DNA of 64,000 nt from Archilochus colubris (taxonomy: Eukaryota > Chordata > Aves > Apodiformes > Trochilidae): NCBI GenBank assembly GCA_023079485.1, contig CM041090.1:36234874-36298873 (forward strand). Direction: 5' to 3'. The notes under the pieces were generated by a model. It had not been told where the DNA came from, did not search any database, and saw nothing but the letters and a program-made list of their open reading frames with translations. The position numbers and the translations under genes are program-made. Positions 48,849 through 61,261 of this stretch are shown here, piece after piece. Position 1 is the first letter of the stretch. Every line of letters begins with the position of its first letter.

Positions 48849-50984
48849 TTATGTTCTTTTCAAATGCTTGGCATTATAGTGAGATCTCATATCTTTCCTC
48901 AAATTAAACTTTGCTCCACATACTCCACATGTATAGAGATGAATATCCATGTGCTGCTCCAGTTGCTCATTATTTGGGAATATCTGAAAGCAGACCTGGC
49001 ATATAGTCTCTCCAGCTGATAAGTGAGATATCATATGCCGTACATGGTCATGTTTTCGGAAGTTTCCTTGATCACAAATGGAACAGACATACCTGGCCAT
49101 GCCTTTGTGCATATCATTGTGGAGCCGCAACTGGCGCTCTCTTAAGAACTGCTTCCCACATGTCTGACAAACAAACTGTTTTTCCTTGGTATGAACAGTA
49201 TAGTGTTCCCTCAAGTGGCAACGCTGATAAAATCCTTTCCCACAAAGATTGCAGAAATGCTTACGTCTGTGATCCCTCTCGTTCTCTTCCATCATGGAGT
49301 TCTTGAACAGATCTTGCTCCAGGCAGCTTGACATATGTTCTACCACTAGGTTTTCAGTTTCGAAACGCTGGCCACAGTTAGGGCATCGGAAAGGGCAGGC
49401 AGAATGCTTGTATAACTGTTTTTTTTGAAGGCTGTTCATTTGGAAATGACCGTCCCTGAAGTCCTCTAGCATCTCTGCAAACATCATGTCCCTGATTTCT
49501 GACTGCTCCTCAGGGTTTTCTTCTAAGTCCATTTTCTCCTCAGAATTTCTGATACCGTTCATGGTCAGATCCTGGGGTTCTCCACAGGTCTGTGCATGGT
49601 CCTGTAACTGCTTGCCTTTGACCAGTATTTGACCACACTTGCCACAAGCACATATATTTTCTATGTGTTTGGATAAATAATGAGAGGACAAGTCTTCCTC
49701 AGTGATTGTTAGCCCACAAAGTTCACAGGGAGCGTTTTCTGCCTCTTCCTGCACCGAAGGAGCCTTCCTGCTAAGGTGCCGTGGACTTTTCAAACACTTT
49801 CTTTCATCTTCATCCATGGATAAACGAGGTTTTAAAGTCTTCCGAGCATTTCTCTTCTCTCTGATCTCCTCCTCGACGTAGTATCTGTAAAGTGGCTCTT
49901 CTTGTTCATCATCCAGGTCATCGTTGTCAGAAGACTCATTGCAGTCTTTATCTGCCACCTTAATAATATTAAAATCCTTCAGCTCGTCTGCAGGACTGTC
50001 CTCTGGTTCCACCTTGATGATAATCCTCTTCCTCTCAGAGGCTCTACCTCCTTCTTCACCTGATGCCTCGGAGGCAACCGTGCTGCTTTTTCTGCTCGTA
50101 ATGTTTGACACAGGAGATGAAGAATTGTCCACAGCTTGACTTGAGTCCCCCTTGTATTTTTCTGTTTGCGTGGAGATCATTTTTGAAGTAGAGTCCTTCT
50201 CACTAAAGTCTATTTTTTCAGTACTGTAGTACCTGGCACTTTGGTAAGAATGCCTGTTAGTGCACGTTAACACGTGCTCATCCAGCAGCTTTTCACAGCT
50301 AAAACTAAACCCGCAGCTGTCGCAGGTGAAGCTTCTTCCGAATCGGCGCGAGTGGGACACGCGCTCCTTCGTGTGAGAGAATTTGGACGTGGTGCTTTTT
50401 TTGCAGACATCAAACAGTGGTTCGGGGAAGCTGCTCAGCTGCAAAGCTTCTTCATCAGGCTCTTTGTTATGGGATGTATTTACTGTTGAGCTTGGCGGCT
50501 CCACACCCCACCTGTTTGCTTCGCTGACATTTCTAGCAAGTGTGTCTTCATACATTCTCACGCCAAATATCATTTTACTATTCTGGGTGCTAGAAGCAGA
50601 AGATGAACATTTTAAACTAGATGAGTCTGTATCCTGTATATCTTCTAGACATTCAGGTACATTGTATAGCTGCAAATTGTTCATGGCCACTTTAAATTGC
50701 TCAAAATTGGCAGGTGCTGTCATAATTTTTCCTAAATACATGAACTGTAAAATAAGATCAAAGCATTCAGCACTAATCTTCATGTTGCTTAGATTCAGCT
50801 GTGCTGTAGTGTGTTGATGGTTCATAAAAAACATCCTAAAATAGGAGCTGCATGCAGCAAGGACTGCTTTATGTGCTTGAAAATAAATATCATCGATAGC
50901 GATACAGCAGTCGCACAGAAAGCCCCACTCTCTTTGGTTGTTTAGCTGCTGAAGGACATAGTTGCTGTGGCTGGTTCTTGCCAT
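48849..50984 (-). CDS. ZBTB1: ZBTB1, BTB/POZ and zinc-finger transcriptional regulator, complete, 711 aa
   Basis: This gene encodes a nuclear repressor needed for lymphoid development and linked to DNA-damage tolerance. The start is the ATG at 50982-50984 (A at -3, G at +4). The frame extends four codons upstream to a TTG that is not a start. The BTB/POZ dimerisation domain spans about residues 8-117 ([20 protein letters not shown] core). A C2HC finger with UBZ4 spacing (C221, C224, H237, C241) is the type reported to bind ubiquitinated PCNA. A SUMO-type IKVEPED motif sits at 323-329. Atypical fingers lie at about 420-440, 447-467 and 534-554 (C2HC type for the last two). Five C2H2 fingers follow: C578-H598, C606-H626, C634-H654, C662-H682 and C686-H707. 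The length matches the mammalian protein (about 713 aa), and all coding sequence lies in one exon. The middle (120-410) is the most divergent, acidic and serine-rich part. Confidence 0.97.
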   Translation of the reverse strand: MARTSHSNYVLQQLNNQREWGFLCDCCIAIDDIYFQAHKAVLAACSSYFRMFFMNHQHTTAQLNLSNMKISAECFDLILQFMYLGKIMTAPANFEQFKVAMNNLQLYNVPECLEDIQDTDSSSLKCSSSASSTQNSKMIFGVRMYEDTLARNVSEANRWGVEPPSSTVNTSHNKEPDEEALQLSSFPEPLFDVCKKSTTSKFSHTKERVSHSRRFGRSFTCDSCGFSFSCEKLLDEHVLTCTNRHSYQSARYYSTEKIDFSEKDSTSKMISTQTEKYKGDSSQAVDNSSSPVSNITSRKSSTVASEASGEEGGRASERKRIIIKVEPEDSPADELKDFNIIKVADKDCNESSDNDDLDDEQEEPLYRYYVEEEIREKRNARKTLKPRLSMDEDERKCLKSPRHLSRKAPSVQEEAENAPCELCGLTITEEDLSSHYLSKHIENICACGKCGQILVKGKQLQDHAQTCGEPQDLTMNGIRNSEEKMDLEENPEEQSEIRDMMFAEMLEDFRDGHFQMNSLQKKQLYKHSACPFRCPNCGQRFETENLVVEHMSSCLEQDLFKNSMMEENERDHRRKHFCNLCGKGFYQRCHLREHYTVHTKEKQFVCQTCGKQFLRERQLRLHNDMHKGMARYVCSICDQGNFRKHDHVRHMISHLSAGETICQVCFQIFPNNEQLEQHMDIHLYTCGVCGAKFNLRKDMRSHYNAKHLKRT

Positions 50985-51004
50985 CTTGTACTTCAATTAC
51001 AGCC

Positions 51005-51024
51005 CTGCATAAAGAAGAAGACAT
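51005..51024 (-). other. ZBTB1: Splice acceptor before the ZBTB1 coding exon
   Basis: On the minus strand a pyrimidine-rich tract (TGTCTTCTTCTTTATG) ends in CAG, with the AG at 51006-51005. The exon therefore begins at 51004, leaving 20 nt of 5' UTR before the ATG. This supports a noncoding upstream exon in the CpG island near 60.6 kb, as in the known ZBTB1 gene structure. Confidence 0.75.
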
Positions 51025-52173
51025 CTGTTAAATCATGAGAACAAAAAGCAAAACGTATGTAAAGGGAGAGAGGAACTGCCATCTTTTTCTTCTCTAGATC
51101 TTCCTATTCTCACATTGTTTGTGGCATAGCTTCCCGTCTGGAGATCTTTGCTGGTAACTACTACGAGAATTCAAGCCAGTGAAAGCATCCATAATTCCAT
51201 GTTCTCACCACTAGACTTACAAGACTAGTAAACTAATAAACGTAACCACCACACGTCAGTCAGACCAACACTGCTAGAATATAAATTAGCAAATGTATCT
51301 CAGAGTCCTACAGCCAAGATTTTCAGATATGAATTCTGGATGCAGAACTGCAGGAACTTCACAGGGTAGACTTCTCTAAGATGGCCTCAGGACAACACCT
51401 ATACAAGGTGAGCTGACTGTAAGAAACCACTCTTCAGTCTCAACTTGTTCACTTGTCAGTCCAACGAACACATGATGCAACACCTAGTGGAAACCAGGCC
51501 AGGCTCAAACTGGTCTTTCCCACCCCATTAAAGGAAACCTCCCCATTAAAGAAGATAAATCAGTGGAGCATCCACACAAGCTACATCCACACACATCTCG
51601 CTCTTCAGGGCAGCTCAGGTACAGTCTCAGCCTTCTCTGTCAGGTGTCTTACAAATCAGGAACTGCAAACTCAAGTGCACTCACAGAAGCACAGGGCAGC
51701 CAGGCACGTCCCACCTACAAGCCCAGTGCAGATGGTGACCAAGCTCACTGCGTGAGAGCCGCACTGACTGCAGAGGCAGGAAATGCTGCACACTGTGCCT
51801 CCAACTGCTCTCAAAACCACTCGTTCAGAACACTCTCATATAACCAAAGCACGTAGATGGGAGACCCATCTACAAAGAAAAGCTCAGCAATGGGGAAGTG
51901 CGAAAGCTTGCAGGCTAAAGGTGGAGCCACAGTGAAATGAAGCCTTGACAAAAATATACTGACAAATAGTCTGTGAGCGCTGAAAGTTGCTGTCAGTGAA
52001 AGGACTAATTTGTCCTCAAGAGAAAAGAGGAAGAAAACATGGTGGTTTATGTTAACAAAACATCTAGAAGAATGTATTGTATGCAGGTGTGTATTTGATT
52101 TACAGAAGATCAAACTTAACCACATATGGCTAGATTCAACAGCTAGTCACTACTCACTTTGGAAAACCTTTAC

Positions 52174-52230
52174 TGATATATATAGATATCTATATCTATA
52201 GATATCTGTATCTATATATACACACGTATA
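52174..52230. repeat. AT-rich simple repeat (TATAGATATC-type)
   Basis: This is a run of alternating TATA, GATATC and TATAGA units ending in TATATATACACACG, in the ZBTB1 intron. It is partly self-complementary. It is a simple repeat, not coding. Confidence 0.8.
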
Positions 52231-53425
52231 ATCTGTACTAACTGCAGAGGGAGAGGGGTGAGAAACCAAAAGAAGGTATGAAGAACACCCTAACTGAAAT
52301 AAAAAACCCAAAGCAATAATTATCTCTCTTAACATTTTGAAAGGATATTGAAGATAATGGAAATAACTGGAAGAGATTTGTACAAATAAATTACAGGTTA
52401 GTAAACAACATAAATGGCATTTTATGACTCAATGACATGCACACATTGATTTGCAACTATTCTTTCAACTGTCCAAAAATTAAAACAGAATACAAACAAA
52501 AATGCTTGTTATTTCTTCTTGTTTCCCTGACAACTTACATCTTCTAGAGGTTGGGAAACAGGCGGAGTATTAGTATTCCACAATCAGTATTGAATTTGCA
52601 AGTTGAAGGCATTGCTTGGCTTGTCTAGTAGCAAACCTCATGTTTGATCACCATCCCTTCGTTCCATGAAGGACTGCCATGGAAGAAACGTGTTCAAGCT
52701 CTCAAGACCAGAACATGCTCACCACACCCAACGATATTCCCTAATGCCAATTCATATAGCACTACCTATGGATCACCACCAGCACAAGACCTTTTTTTGT
52801 AACAGGAACCTTAAGAATTGGATTGAACTACACTGATGATGAGCATTTGAAAGGTACCTGCTCCTCTCAATCCAGTCCTCCACACCCAAAACTTAAGGGT
52901 GAGCACTCTGCCATAATATTTCTCTGGCCATTTTGGCCCAGTGACATCCACTGCAGAAATACAACTTGTTGCATTAAAATAATCCAGTGGCTTTCTTACT
53001 AACTCAGAAGGGTGGCTCTGAAAGTAGGAGAATCTCTGAATGTCTTTTCTACAGAAATCTGATTATTGTCCCAGTGACTGGGTAATTTCATATGTTTCTA
53101 CGAAAAACAGCAAAGCTCTCTACATCAAGTAATAATAAAAGGGCACTTCATATTCCTCCAAGCACTAAGATGTTTTGGGTTGGAGGTAATTCATTAGATG
53201 CTTAAATGCAATTCAATATAGTGTATCAAGTACTAAGAACAGCAGCTGCATAATGACAAAGAATTGACTTCAACTTCTACATTTTAAGTGTAAAAAACAA
53301 GATAGAAGACGCAGTCTAAGGCACCACTGGCCTCTTGGTGCCAGCTGCCAGCAACACAAGATAAGGCTGAGGATAGCTGGTTTTTCAATCTCACCCTCAA
53401 AGTGGCAAGCTTTAATTTTTCATTC

Positions 53426-53443
53426 TTTTTTTTTTTTTTTTTT
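53426..53443. repeat. Poly-T tract in the ZBTB1 intron
   Basis: A run of about 18 T. The neighbouring sequence is not recognised as a retroelement, so an inverted poly(A) tail is possible but unsupported. Confidence 0.85.
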
Positions 53444-54429
53444 GTACACTGTAAGTATTCCATCATATCTTCCAGTAGCAGAAGACCAGTACAAGCCCAT
53501 ACCAAGAAAGAAGGTCCCAAACTATCTGCACACACCTGAGGACCATGGCATTTCCACGTGTTGAGGATGATCTGGCAGCCACTAGAGCAAGAGCACAGAG
53601 GTTTGTCTTTCCTGTTTCCTTCTCCTTTGAAAAAGGTGCAAGATATTTCTCCTTTTAAGAGATTAACTCTTGCAGAGCTTTCAGCACTGAGTCCCAATAC
53701 ACAAAACCAACCCACTGGCAATGCCCACCTCCTGCCAACGCTCTGGAAAAAAAATAATCCAAGCATGAGGCCACTTGGTCCAGGATGCCAAGATGCTCAT
53801 GGACAAGATGCTGGCCTCTATGGTAGCACTGCACAAAGGTATTAAAATAGTGCATAAAGTTATTTATATTAATGGAAGTACTGGCATCCTCCCTCTGGAT
53901 GCTGATTTAACCTCCTGGATGCAACTAAATATTTACAGCTGCCAACACTTCCCACTACAAGAGCCTGTGTTGGGCTATTTAAAACTGTTATACATCTCAA
54001 CCAGCAAAGGCCAAACTTTCCTGCTGAATTGTCTGCTTTTGGATTGATTTTGCTTTCCCTTCCACAGAAAATTTAACCCAAAATGGTTAAAAAATGGGGC
54101 TAAGTAGATTATTACTTTTCCCTTTAAACATTTTTAAAAATCTTATCTTCAAAAATCTGTGGAGAGACTTCATGTGGGAGAAATTGCTGCCTTGGATATG
54201 TCGTTGTGATATAAAAATATGCCTGAATTTGGCCAAGCTATAAGCTTGAGGGGAAGAAGATAAAAATTAGCAGTTTTTACTTACTTAAAACTTGTTAGTC
54301 ACTAAAATCTCAGATTACAGCATCAATGAGAACATTCCATCCTTCCAGAGCTCCTTTGTACATGGGGGCCAGCCTGTGCCATCCCACCCCGGGTGAAACT
54401 CCCCTTTCATGCAGAGCTCTGCCACGGTG

Positions 54430-54655
54430 CTAAACTACAAGAATGTAGATTGAGATGAGATATAAGGAAGAATTTTTTTACAGTGAACATGATGAAACAC
54501 CAGAACAGATTGCCCAGAGAAGTAAATGCCCCATCCCCAGAAACACTCAAGGTCAGGCTGGATGGACCCTCATCTAGTTGGACATGCCCTGCTCACTGCA
54601 GGGAGGTTGGACAAGATGACCTTTAAAAGTCCCTTCCAACCCAAACCATTTTATG
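54430..54655 (+). mobile_element. CR1 LINE 3' fragment in the ZBTB1 intron
   Basis: This is a shorter and more diverged CR1 3' end on the plus strand. Recognisable blocks include ACCAGAACAGATTGCCCAGA, a GGCTGGATGGACCCTCATCT block, and the end CCCTTCCAACCCAAACCATT. It lies within the inferred ZBTB1 first intron, antisense to the gene. Confidence 0.88.
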
Positions 54656-56413
54656 TGCCACCTGCAGCACAAAGTCACAAGCAAGCATTAAGGCTTGCTG
54701 GAGATTGCTCCACACTATGATTCACTGCTGGGTTTTAGCATCCCTCCTGGCAGCTAGATGGAAAAGATGCTCAGTTCTGGCTGATGAGTGCCAGATCCAG
54801 GAGTGAACTTCATGAAAACACAAAGAGAGAGGGAAATGGGAGGGAGGGAAAAGCTCCAGAAACTGGGAGGTCAGGGAGAGGCAGGCTAGGAAAGGAGTGC
54901 TGAGCTGAGAGGAGAGCACTGGGATTGGGAAGCAGCAGTGGGAATAAAGATGGGTGCAGTAAGGGTCTAGATGGTGGAGGGAACATGCCTGGGAACGGGG
55001 CTGTGAAGGGCCAAGCTGCAGGGATTAGGGCAGAAGAGAAAATGGGTGGAAAACTACTAGAGCATTCACCCCATCACAGCTGGAACTGAACTCCAAGTGC
55101 CCCAACCTGCCACCTCTTTGCCATCAGCAAACACCAAGGGCTTGCTGAAAAACTCCTTCCCATCTGGATCTCAGAAAATGGTCCCTTATGATTATTTATC
55201 ACCCATGTGGGTGGTTAAATGCTGCAAACTTTTTAGATTTTCCTTTGGAACAAAAGCAAACGTTAGAATAAAAACAGGTCCTTTTTACAGAAAACTAGAG
55301 GTTTCAGATAATTAATTCCCAATTAACTCAGTTTCCATTTACATATATTGTAGCCATGCTCCTCCCAAGGGCTCCCTTCCTTCCACAGCGCATCCTCTGG
55401 ATCTGTCCAGGGACAGACCTGAGCAGCAACAACACAGGAAGATCCCTGCTCATCCAGCACAGCTTTAGGAGGACATAATTAGATGAGACTGGGGCACAAA
55501 AAGGAGGACCTCAGAGAAATTAACACTGCCCTGAAGAACAGCATTCCATTGCTGTCAGTGCCAGGACAGGTCTTTTCAACCCTTTTATATATCTTTTTTG
55601 GTCTCATTTCTTCACACAGGGGAAGACCACTGGCAGCAGCTGAAGCCAATGGGACCTATCCTCTGTACATATCAATCCCCAATATCTTGTAAATTTAAAG
55701 GTCCACACAGGCAAGTTTCTCAACCCATAGTTCCAAGTATTTCTTATTCTCTCTGACTCTGTTCTATTTCAAACAGAAGAGAAATGCCAGCCACTTGTCT
55801 GATGGACCAGCACAGTGCCTTTGTGAAGCACCCAAATACTGCAGCCGCAAACATCACAACGACGTTGAAGAGGAACACAAGTAACTCCATCTTCAGAACA
55901 ACCCATTTGTGGAGTAAACACAGGGACAGGTCATGGTGCAGGTAGCATGGAACACTGCAGAGGTGTTCTGGAAAAAAATACGTTGATGATCAGAAGCACC
56001 TGGTGTGACAACAAAGAGTGAAGATACTTAAGTCAGGTAATTTCACTCCAGTTTACAAAATCAAAGTCTCTAAAAGCACTTTATTTTCTTTGTAAATGTT
56101 TTTACATTTCCTTGCTTTGTTTCAAGCTGTTTGTGTGCCACCAGATTTTTTCTTTTGAGTCACTACTCAGATACTATTACTATTCTGATGCTACCATGAA
56201 CAAGGTAAGTTGGACTAAGTATGTTGTTTGTCAGTCTAACAAGAAAGAACAGGTATTTACTGTAGCTCCATGCTTTTTGTCATTTCCTCGCATTTAAAAT
56301 TCTCCGAGATGTTTCAAAACTAAAGAAGTAAAAAAAGTCCACAAGCAAAGAACTGGTGAAGTTCTTTTGCTAACGTCTCTGTCTTTAAAAAAGATGTACC
56401 ACAAGGTTCAGAA

Positions 56414-56437
56414 TTTAGGAGCCTTTCGGCTCCTAAA
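56414..56437. repeat. Perfect hairpin, 10-bp stem and TTTC loop
   Basis: TTTAGGAGCC, TTTC, GGCTCCTAAA: a perfect 10-bp stem with a 4-base loop, in the ZBTB1 intron. The stem is too short for a microRNA precursor. No T-run follows directly. Function unknown. Confidence 0.9.
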
Positions 56438-59261
56438 ATTAGTAAGTGGTTTTCAAAACCCAGCATTTCCACTGCTGAGCAGGCAAAAACAGAGTGCTCT
56501 GCATGCTTAGTTACTGGCTGCTTTTCTTTGGAAACCAAGAGCAGGCTGGACAAAAGTATAGTAAGTGAGTGGGGAATTTGGTGCTAATAGAAAATAAGAC
56601 TGGAAAACCTCAAGAAAAAAAACACCCTGTTACCCAAAGAAACAAGCATGTGGACAGCAGAAAACAAATTCCCCATGACAGTCTGACACTATCCCACACT
56701 GGCGCTGGTTCCCAAGAACCCTCCTCCCTAAAGATTTATTTTGCCTCTGTGGGTCAGATCCACCAAGGAATTTGGATTCCTAAACAACAGCATCTAGATG
56801 TTCAAGAGAAAATCCTACGTGATATGTCTAAAATCTCCACATGATGCCTGAGAAGCTTAAGCCTTTGGCCAGTGCACTGACCACAGAGCCATGAACATGC
56901 TACAACTTTTATTTAGAAATACTCAACATGAGATTGCTCTGGTACTGTAGAGCCCAAGAAGGTACCTTCTTATACCAGAACTGCAAACGTGGCGAAGAAC
57001 CTGAGGCCAGATGACCACTGTCAACCTCAGCAGCAGGTAAGAATAAGAAGCAGTTTGCAGTGCAAGCATAGCCTTGATCAAAAATAAACAATTACGGTTT
57101 CCATGTAATGCCAGGGAAAATCTAATTAAGCTCTATTATTCAGGCTATGAAGGACTGAAGGTATAATTTACCCTCCTCCCTTCCAATCAGTTGCCTTCAG
57201 GCATGCTAGTTGTGAGGCTGTTTCCAATGATGTAGATATTCATCTTCAGACACATCCTGATGGATGAATCAGTTTAAAGTTTTAAGTCTCAGTTTAAACA
57301 GCCTTGTGGCCAAAGTACAGAAACAGGTTTCAACTGACACTTGGGCTAGATCTGAGCTAGATCAGGGAAAGGTAAGATCCTTCAAAGCCCCCAACCACAA
57401 GCTGTTGGAGCAACTCAACCCCTCCTCAGCAGGCAGCTCTCCACTGATTCAGCATCCGTGTCCGCAAAAGAGAATCAGCCATCAAAATTTATCAAGTTAT
57501 GATTCTCAGCTGCTGAGAAATAGTTAAGATGTTCTTAGGTAAGAACACTCGGAGAAATACAAAGAATACAGTGCCAGAAAAGCACAAGTGAATATATTCA
57601 GAAAATGGAGTTTGCACTAAAGTCCCATCTCAACTTCAAACGACTTTAGATCAGATTGATAAAAGTACTAGAGAAGGCTTATGCAGACTTTTAAAGCAAC
57701 TTGCTAGCCACAAAGGATTACTCTAGCAAGTCACAGTTAGCTTTTATCTGACACCTTTACAGTTGTAAAAAGTTGTCAGGCAACACGGTAATGATATGTT
57801 TAAAAGAAACAATTAGTGGGGGGAAAATTATGGCACCCTATTTATGCCTTGTAGCAGAAAGATGAGCTTTTTTATCTCAGCTCTCCGAGTTACCCTAACT
57901 TTCAACTTTAAGAGGCATCTTGGTGGTTTAGCCATTTCTTGAGACCTTCAAATGAAGACACATGTGCCCTCCAGGAAAGCATCCTTAGCTAAAAACAAGT
58001 GGTACTTTGGCATACCAACTTGCTGGATGCACATGAATGAAGCACAGTAACCTGTGTCCCACAAGTCAGACTACAGATTTTGTTGTCTTCTTCTGGTCTT
58101 AAATGCTTCGTGTTTCACTTCAGCACATTAAAAAATGAAGCTGCTAAGATCTCCATCCAATGAAAAAGGTTTAATATGAGAAAAAAAGGCAACAGCCAAC
58201 TAATTCTGTAGTTTTTGCAACAGCACAACATGGACAAAGAATAAATTAGCACACAAATCTGAGGATATAAATGGTCTTCATGCAAATTATGTCAGCTGTT
58301 CTGCCCACACACTTTGTCTGGAGCAGAACTCTTTGGGTGCTGGTATTTTCCATGCCCAAGCAGAGGAAGGGCAGGGTAACCCAACCACTGAGGAACCACT
58401 GGTCAGACTGAAAAATGCACATGGGGCTTCCCACACTACATGATGTGAGATCCAAAGGGCTCTAGTGAGAGGTCCAGCTGTAACAACTACGAGAAAGGAC
58501 ACAGGGATCTTTCTCAGGAAACATTCATTATCTCAGTTCTGACCAATTTTGTATCCATACAGCAGATAAGTAACTCCTAAGGCTTTGTCCATCCCAGACT
58601 TTCAGGGCTCTCCACTGTCAGCAACAACAGAAAGCTGTGAAAGAAGCAATTAACCTCACAGATTAAAGCAAGAAAGCACCAAAAATCCCCGGTCACTGGT
58701 TGACATGAGCACTCTCAACATAATTGCTACAGATTTCTGTGCCAGTGACAACATGGCATGAAGGAAGGACTGGAGCAAGCAGAGCTGAAACCTGTGATCT
58801 TATTCCACACAAAACTTTCTGGCTACCAGGAAGAAGGGGCTTATATTACTCCACCAAGCTTCCCACACAGCACCAAACCATGTCTTCATTACCTTCATCC
58901 TCCTGCAGCCACCCCTCATCTAGTCAAATATTTCCCCCAGGCTCCTGCTCCCCAGTGCCTGTTAGCTCCCTGCTACCTCCTCCAGCAGCAGAGTGCAACT
59001 AATACAACTTCTTACTCCTCAGGTTTTCTGGCCAGTCATCCAAAAATCTCTCTACAATCTTGTCAACTTGTTCTGCTGCTGCCTAGAAAAATCTCTGCCA
59101 GCGCTGCAGCCGTCGCGTTTGGCTGGTTTTCCCCACAGCCATATGGTCTCAAACGCCTCTCCCCCGCTCGCCATGAAAGCTTAAGTTGTAATTTGGTAAA
59201 AATGAGAAGCCCGCATCCCCCCCTGCTCACGGCTGCTGTGTGGGTTTTTCCAAGAGCTGTA

Positions 59262-59420
59262 ATGAGGAATGTTAAACACCTTTAATTAAAGGAATGTTTG
59301 TTTAATGTAATTAAATGCCTAAGGAACATTGTTGCAGCCCCGGACAGTCTTGCATTATGTGCCGTACCTTGCGATACCATAGCGCAGGGGTAATAATGCA
59401 AGCAAATGACACAATCTGGC
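59262..59420. promoter_or_regulatory. Candidate conserved noncoding element with homeodomain-type motifs
   Basis: The block contains a perfect 14-bp palindrome CCTTTAATTAAAGG (59279-59292), a further TAATTAAAT, and repeated GGAATGTT/GGAACATT boxes. It lies about 0.5-0.7 kb left of the CpG island. It has no simple repeat or mobile-element signature, and its texture resembles vertebrate enhancers. Conservation cannot be tested here. Confidence 0.3.
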
Positions 59421-59880
59421 AGTAAATATGACATTAAGCACCATCCAACCCATGCTATCCATATACCAATGCCTACGTGTCAGAAGGAACCGGCACTCAT
59501 TTATCAGCCAACGAATAAGCCAAACTTCAGAATCTGAGTTACAAAAACGCCTGGAAAAAAAGGAATAAACCCACAGCCCCACACCCACAGCGTTTCAACC
59601 CCCGTTCCTCTACTCCTTTTACTACCTTTCTATCCGAGGAGTTCTTCGAGATAGGAGACTTTCGACACGACTCTTGGAGCAACACAGGGCCTGTTTTTAT
59701 GTGACAAAACTATTCCCCTTCCTTTCCAGCCGCCTCCGAGGCGATCCTATGCACTGCCAGCCCCGAGTGAAACCCAAGTCTCCTGCCTGGCAGGGTGGAG
59801 CATTCCCTCCAGGCTGCAGCGCAGCTCTTCGCTAAACTAGTGCAACTCACTCGAAGTTTTGAGGTTCGCTTTTCGGTTGT

Positions 59881-59913
59881 GTTTTTTTGTTTTTTCCCTT
59901 TTTTTTTTTTTTT
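59881..59913. repeat. T-rich tract at the edge of the CpG island
   Basis: Broken runs of T (7, 6 and about 16) lie directly left of the ZBTB1/ZBTB25 CpG island and mark a sharp change from AT-rich to GC-rich composition. Such poly(dA:dT) tracts tend to exclude nucleosomes next to promoters. A role here is inferred only. Confidence 0.7.
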
Positions 59914-60577
59914 AATAAGAAAAAAAGAAAGAATACGCAGCGCTCAGATCCGCTGCCCTGCTGCCGGGAGGGGGAATGGGGGGACGGGGCTAGGGAGCAG
60001 TAACGGCACCGGAGATGTTTAGCGTGACTCCCAGCCCCGCAGTAAACAGGGCAGCGCGGTGCCCTTCCCCGCCTCACGCCCCTGCATCTCCTTAGGCCGC
60101 TTCTCGTTTTTCAGCGCGGCGCAGCATCCCCGCGCCTTCCCGCGCTGCTTCCGCCGGCCCGGGCCCCGCCGCTGCCGCCGCGCCCGCCTCCCCCTCCCGC
60201 CCCGCAGGCGGAGCGCGGCCCCCGCTGAGCGCCCCGGCACCGCTGCCCCAGACCCGACACCGGCGCCGCTCGGCCCCCGCGGAGCCCGGGAGGCGCCAGG
60301 CCAGGCCCGCCGGGAGCAAGGTCACCGTGGCGCCCGCTCGCCAGGGACCGGCCGCGGCTGGAAAGCCCCGTACCTGGCAGCGCCGCTTCCCCCCGCGCCA
60401 CTATGGCGGGCCATGCCGGGCCATGCCGCGGCCGGCGCCGCTCGGCACTTCCCACCTCCCGCCGCCGGCGGAGCTGCGGCCGCCGCGCCGCGCACCGCCT
60501 CCCTCCACCCCCCCCTCCCTCTTCCTCAGCAGCCCGGTGGCGGCCCCCGGGGAACGGGTCGGAGGGGCGCGCAGCCC

Positions 60578-60590
60578 CGCTTACCCGCGG
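60578..60590 (-). other. ZBTB1: Candidate splice donor of the ZBTB1 5' noncoding exon
   Basis: The minus strand reads CCGCGG|GTAAGCG, with the GT at 60584-60583, within the CpG island. This is the best-matching donor I found on this strand in the island and would pair with the acceptor at 51005 to give an intron of about 9.6 kb. A second possible donor (CCAG|GTACGG) lies near 60371. Which is used, and where transcription starts above it, cannot be told from sequence. Confidence 0.5.
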
Positions 60591-60642
60591 TGCGGGGAGA
60601 CGCGGCGACCGTCCAAGGGTTGATTCCCGCGCCGCTCCCGCC

Positions 60643-60660
60643 GCTGCTGCTGCTGCTGCT
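60643..60660. repeat. (GCT)6 trinucleotide tract in the CpG island
   Basis: Six perfect GCT units on the plus strand (AGC on the minus strand) lie about 60 bp above the candidate ZBTB1 donor. If transcription starts further right, they would be in the ZBTB1 5' UTR. Confidence 0.8.
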
Positions 60661-61261
60661 GCCGCCGCGGCTGCAACAAAGGACTTCCGCCCCGCCGCGC
60701 CTCTGCTGCCGCAGCGCCGGCTCCGCCGCGACCGCACGGAGCCGGACCCCTCCCCTCGGCGGCCGGCGGCTCCCGGCCCCGCCGCTGCCAGCGCTGCTGC
60801 GCCGCCGCCAATGCCGGGGCCCGGCGGGCGGCTCCCTGCCGCGCTCCCCTCTCCTCCCATGCCGCCGGGGAGGCAGTCGCGGCGCGGCCCGGGCTGGCGC
60901 AGCCGGCGCCCCCTCCCCATGTGCCGCAAGCCCGGCCCCTCCGCTCCCCACCCCCCATTCCCGGCGAAGCGCTTAGACGCGGAGGGGGGAGAACCTGGAG
61001 TGGGGCATCCTCCGCCGGTGCGACCCTCGCAGCCGGGCTCTCCCGTCTAGCTCGCTCCCGACCCGCGCCGAGCCAGAGGGGTGGGTGGAAACCCGCCCCT
61101 ACCCCGCGCAGCAGCTCTGGCCCCACGGAGCGAAGTGTCCCCACAGAGCGGGGTGTCCTGTCCTTTCCCCTCCAACCAGTTGTGACTGGCGGTACCGGGC
61201 CAGGCTTCGGTAGCCGTGCAGATGTCCGGCGTTTGACTTTTGTACCCGCAGCCGTTCGGGC

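Larger units (their letters stand above)
51025..60577 (-). other. ZBTB1: ZBTB1 first intron (inferred)
   Basis: Lies between the candidate 5' exon donor and the coding-exon acceptor. It holds a CR1 fragment, an AT-rich simple repeat, a poly-T tract, a perfect hairpin and the candidate conserved element near 59.3 kb. No coding exon of another gene was recognised. The extent depends on the donor chosen. Confidence 0.55.

Noticed and set aside
50985..50996. Four extra N-terminal codons on ZBTB1
   Set aside because: The frame start there is TTG. The ATG at 50984 has a strong context and matches the known protein start.
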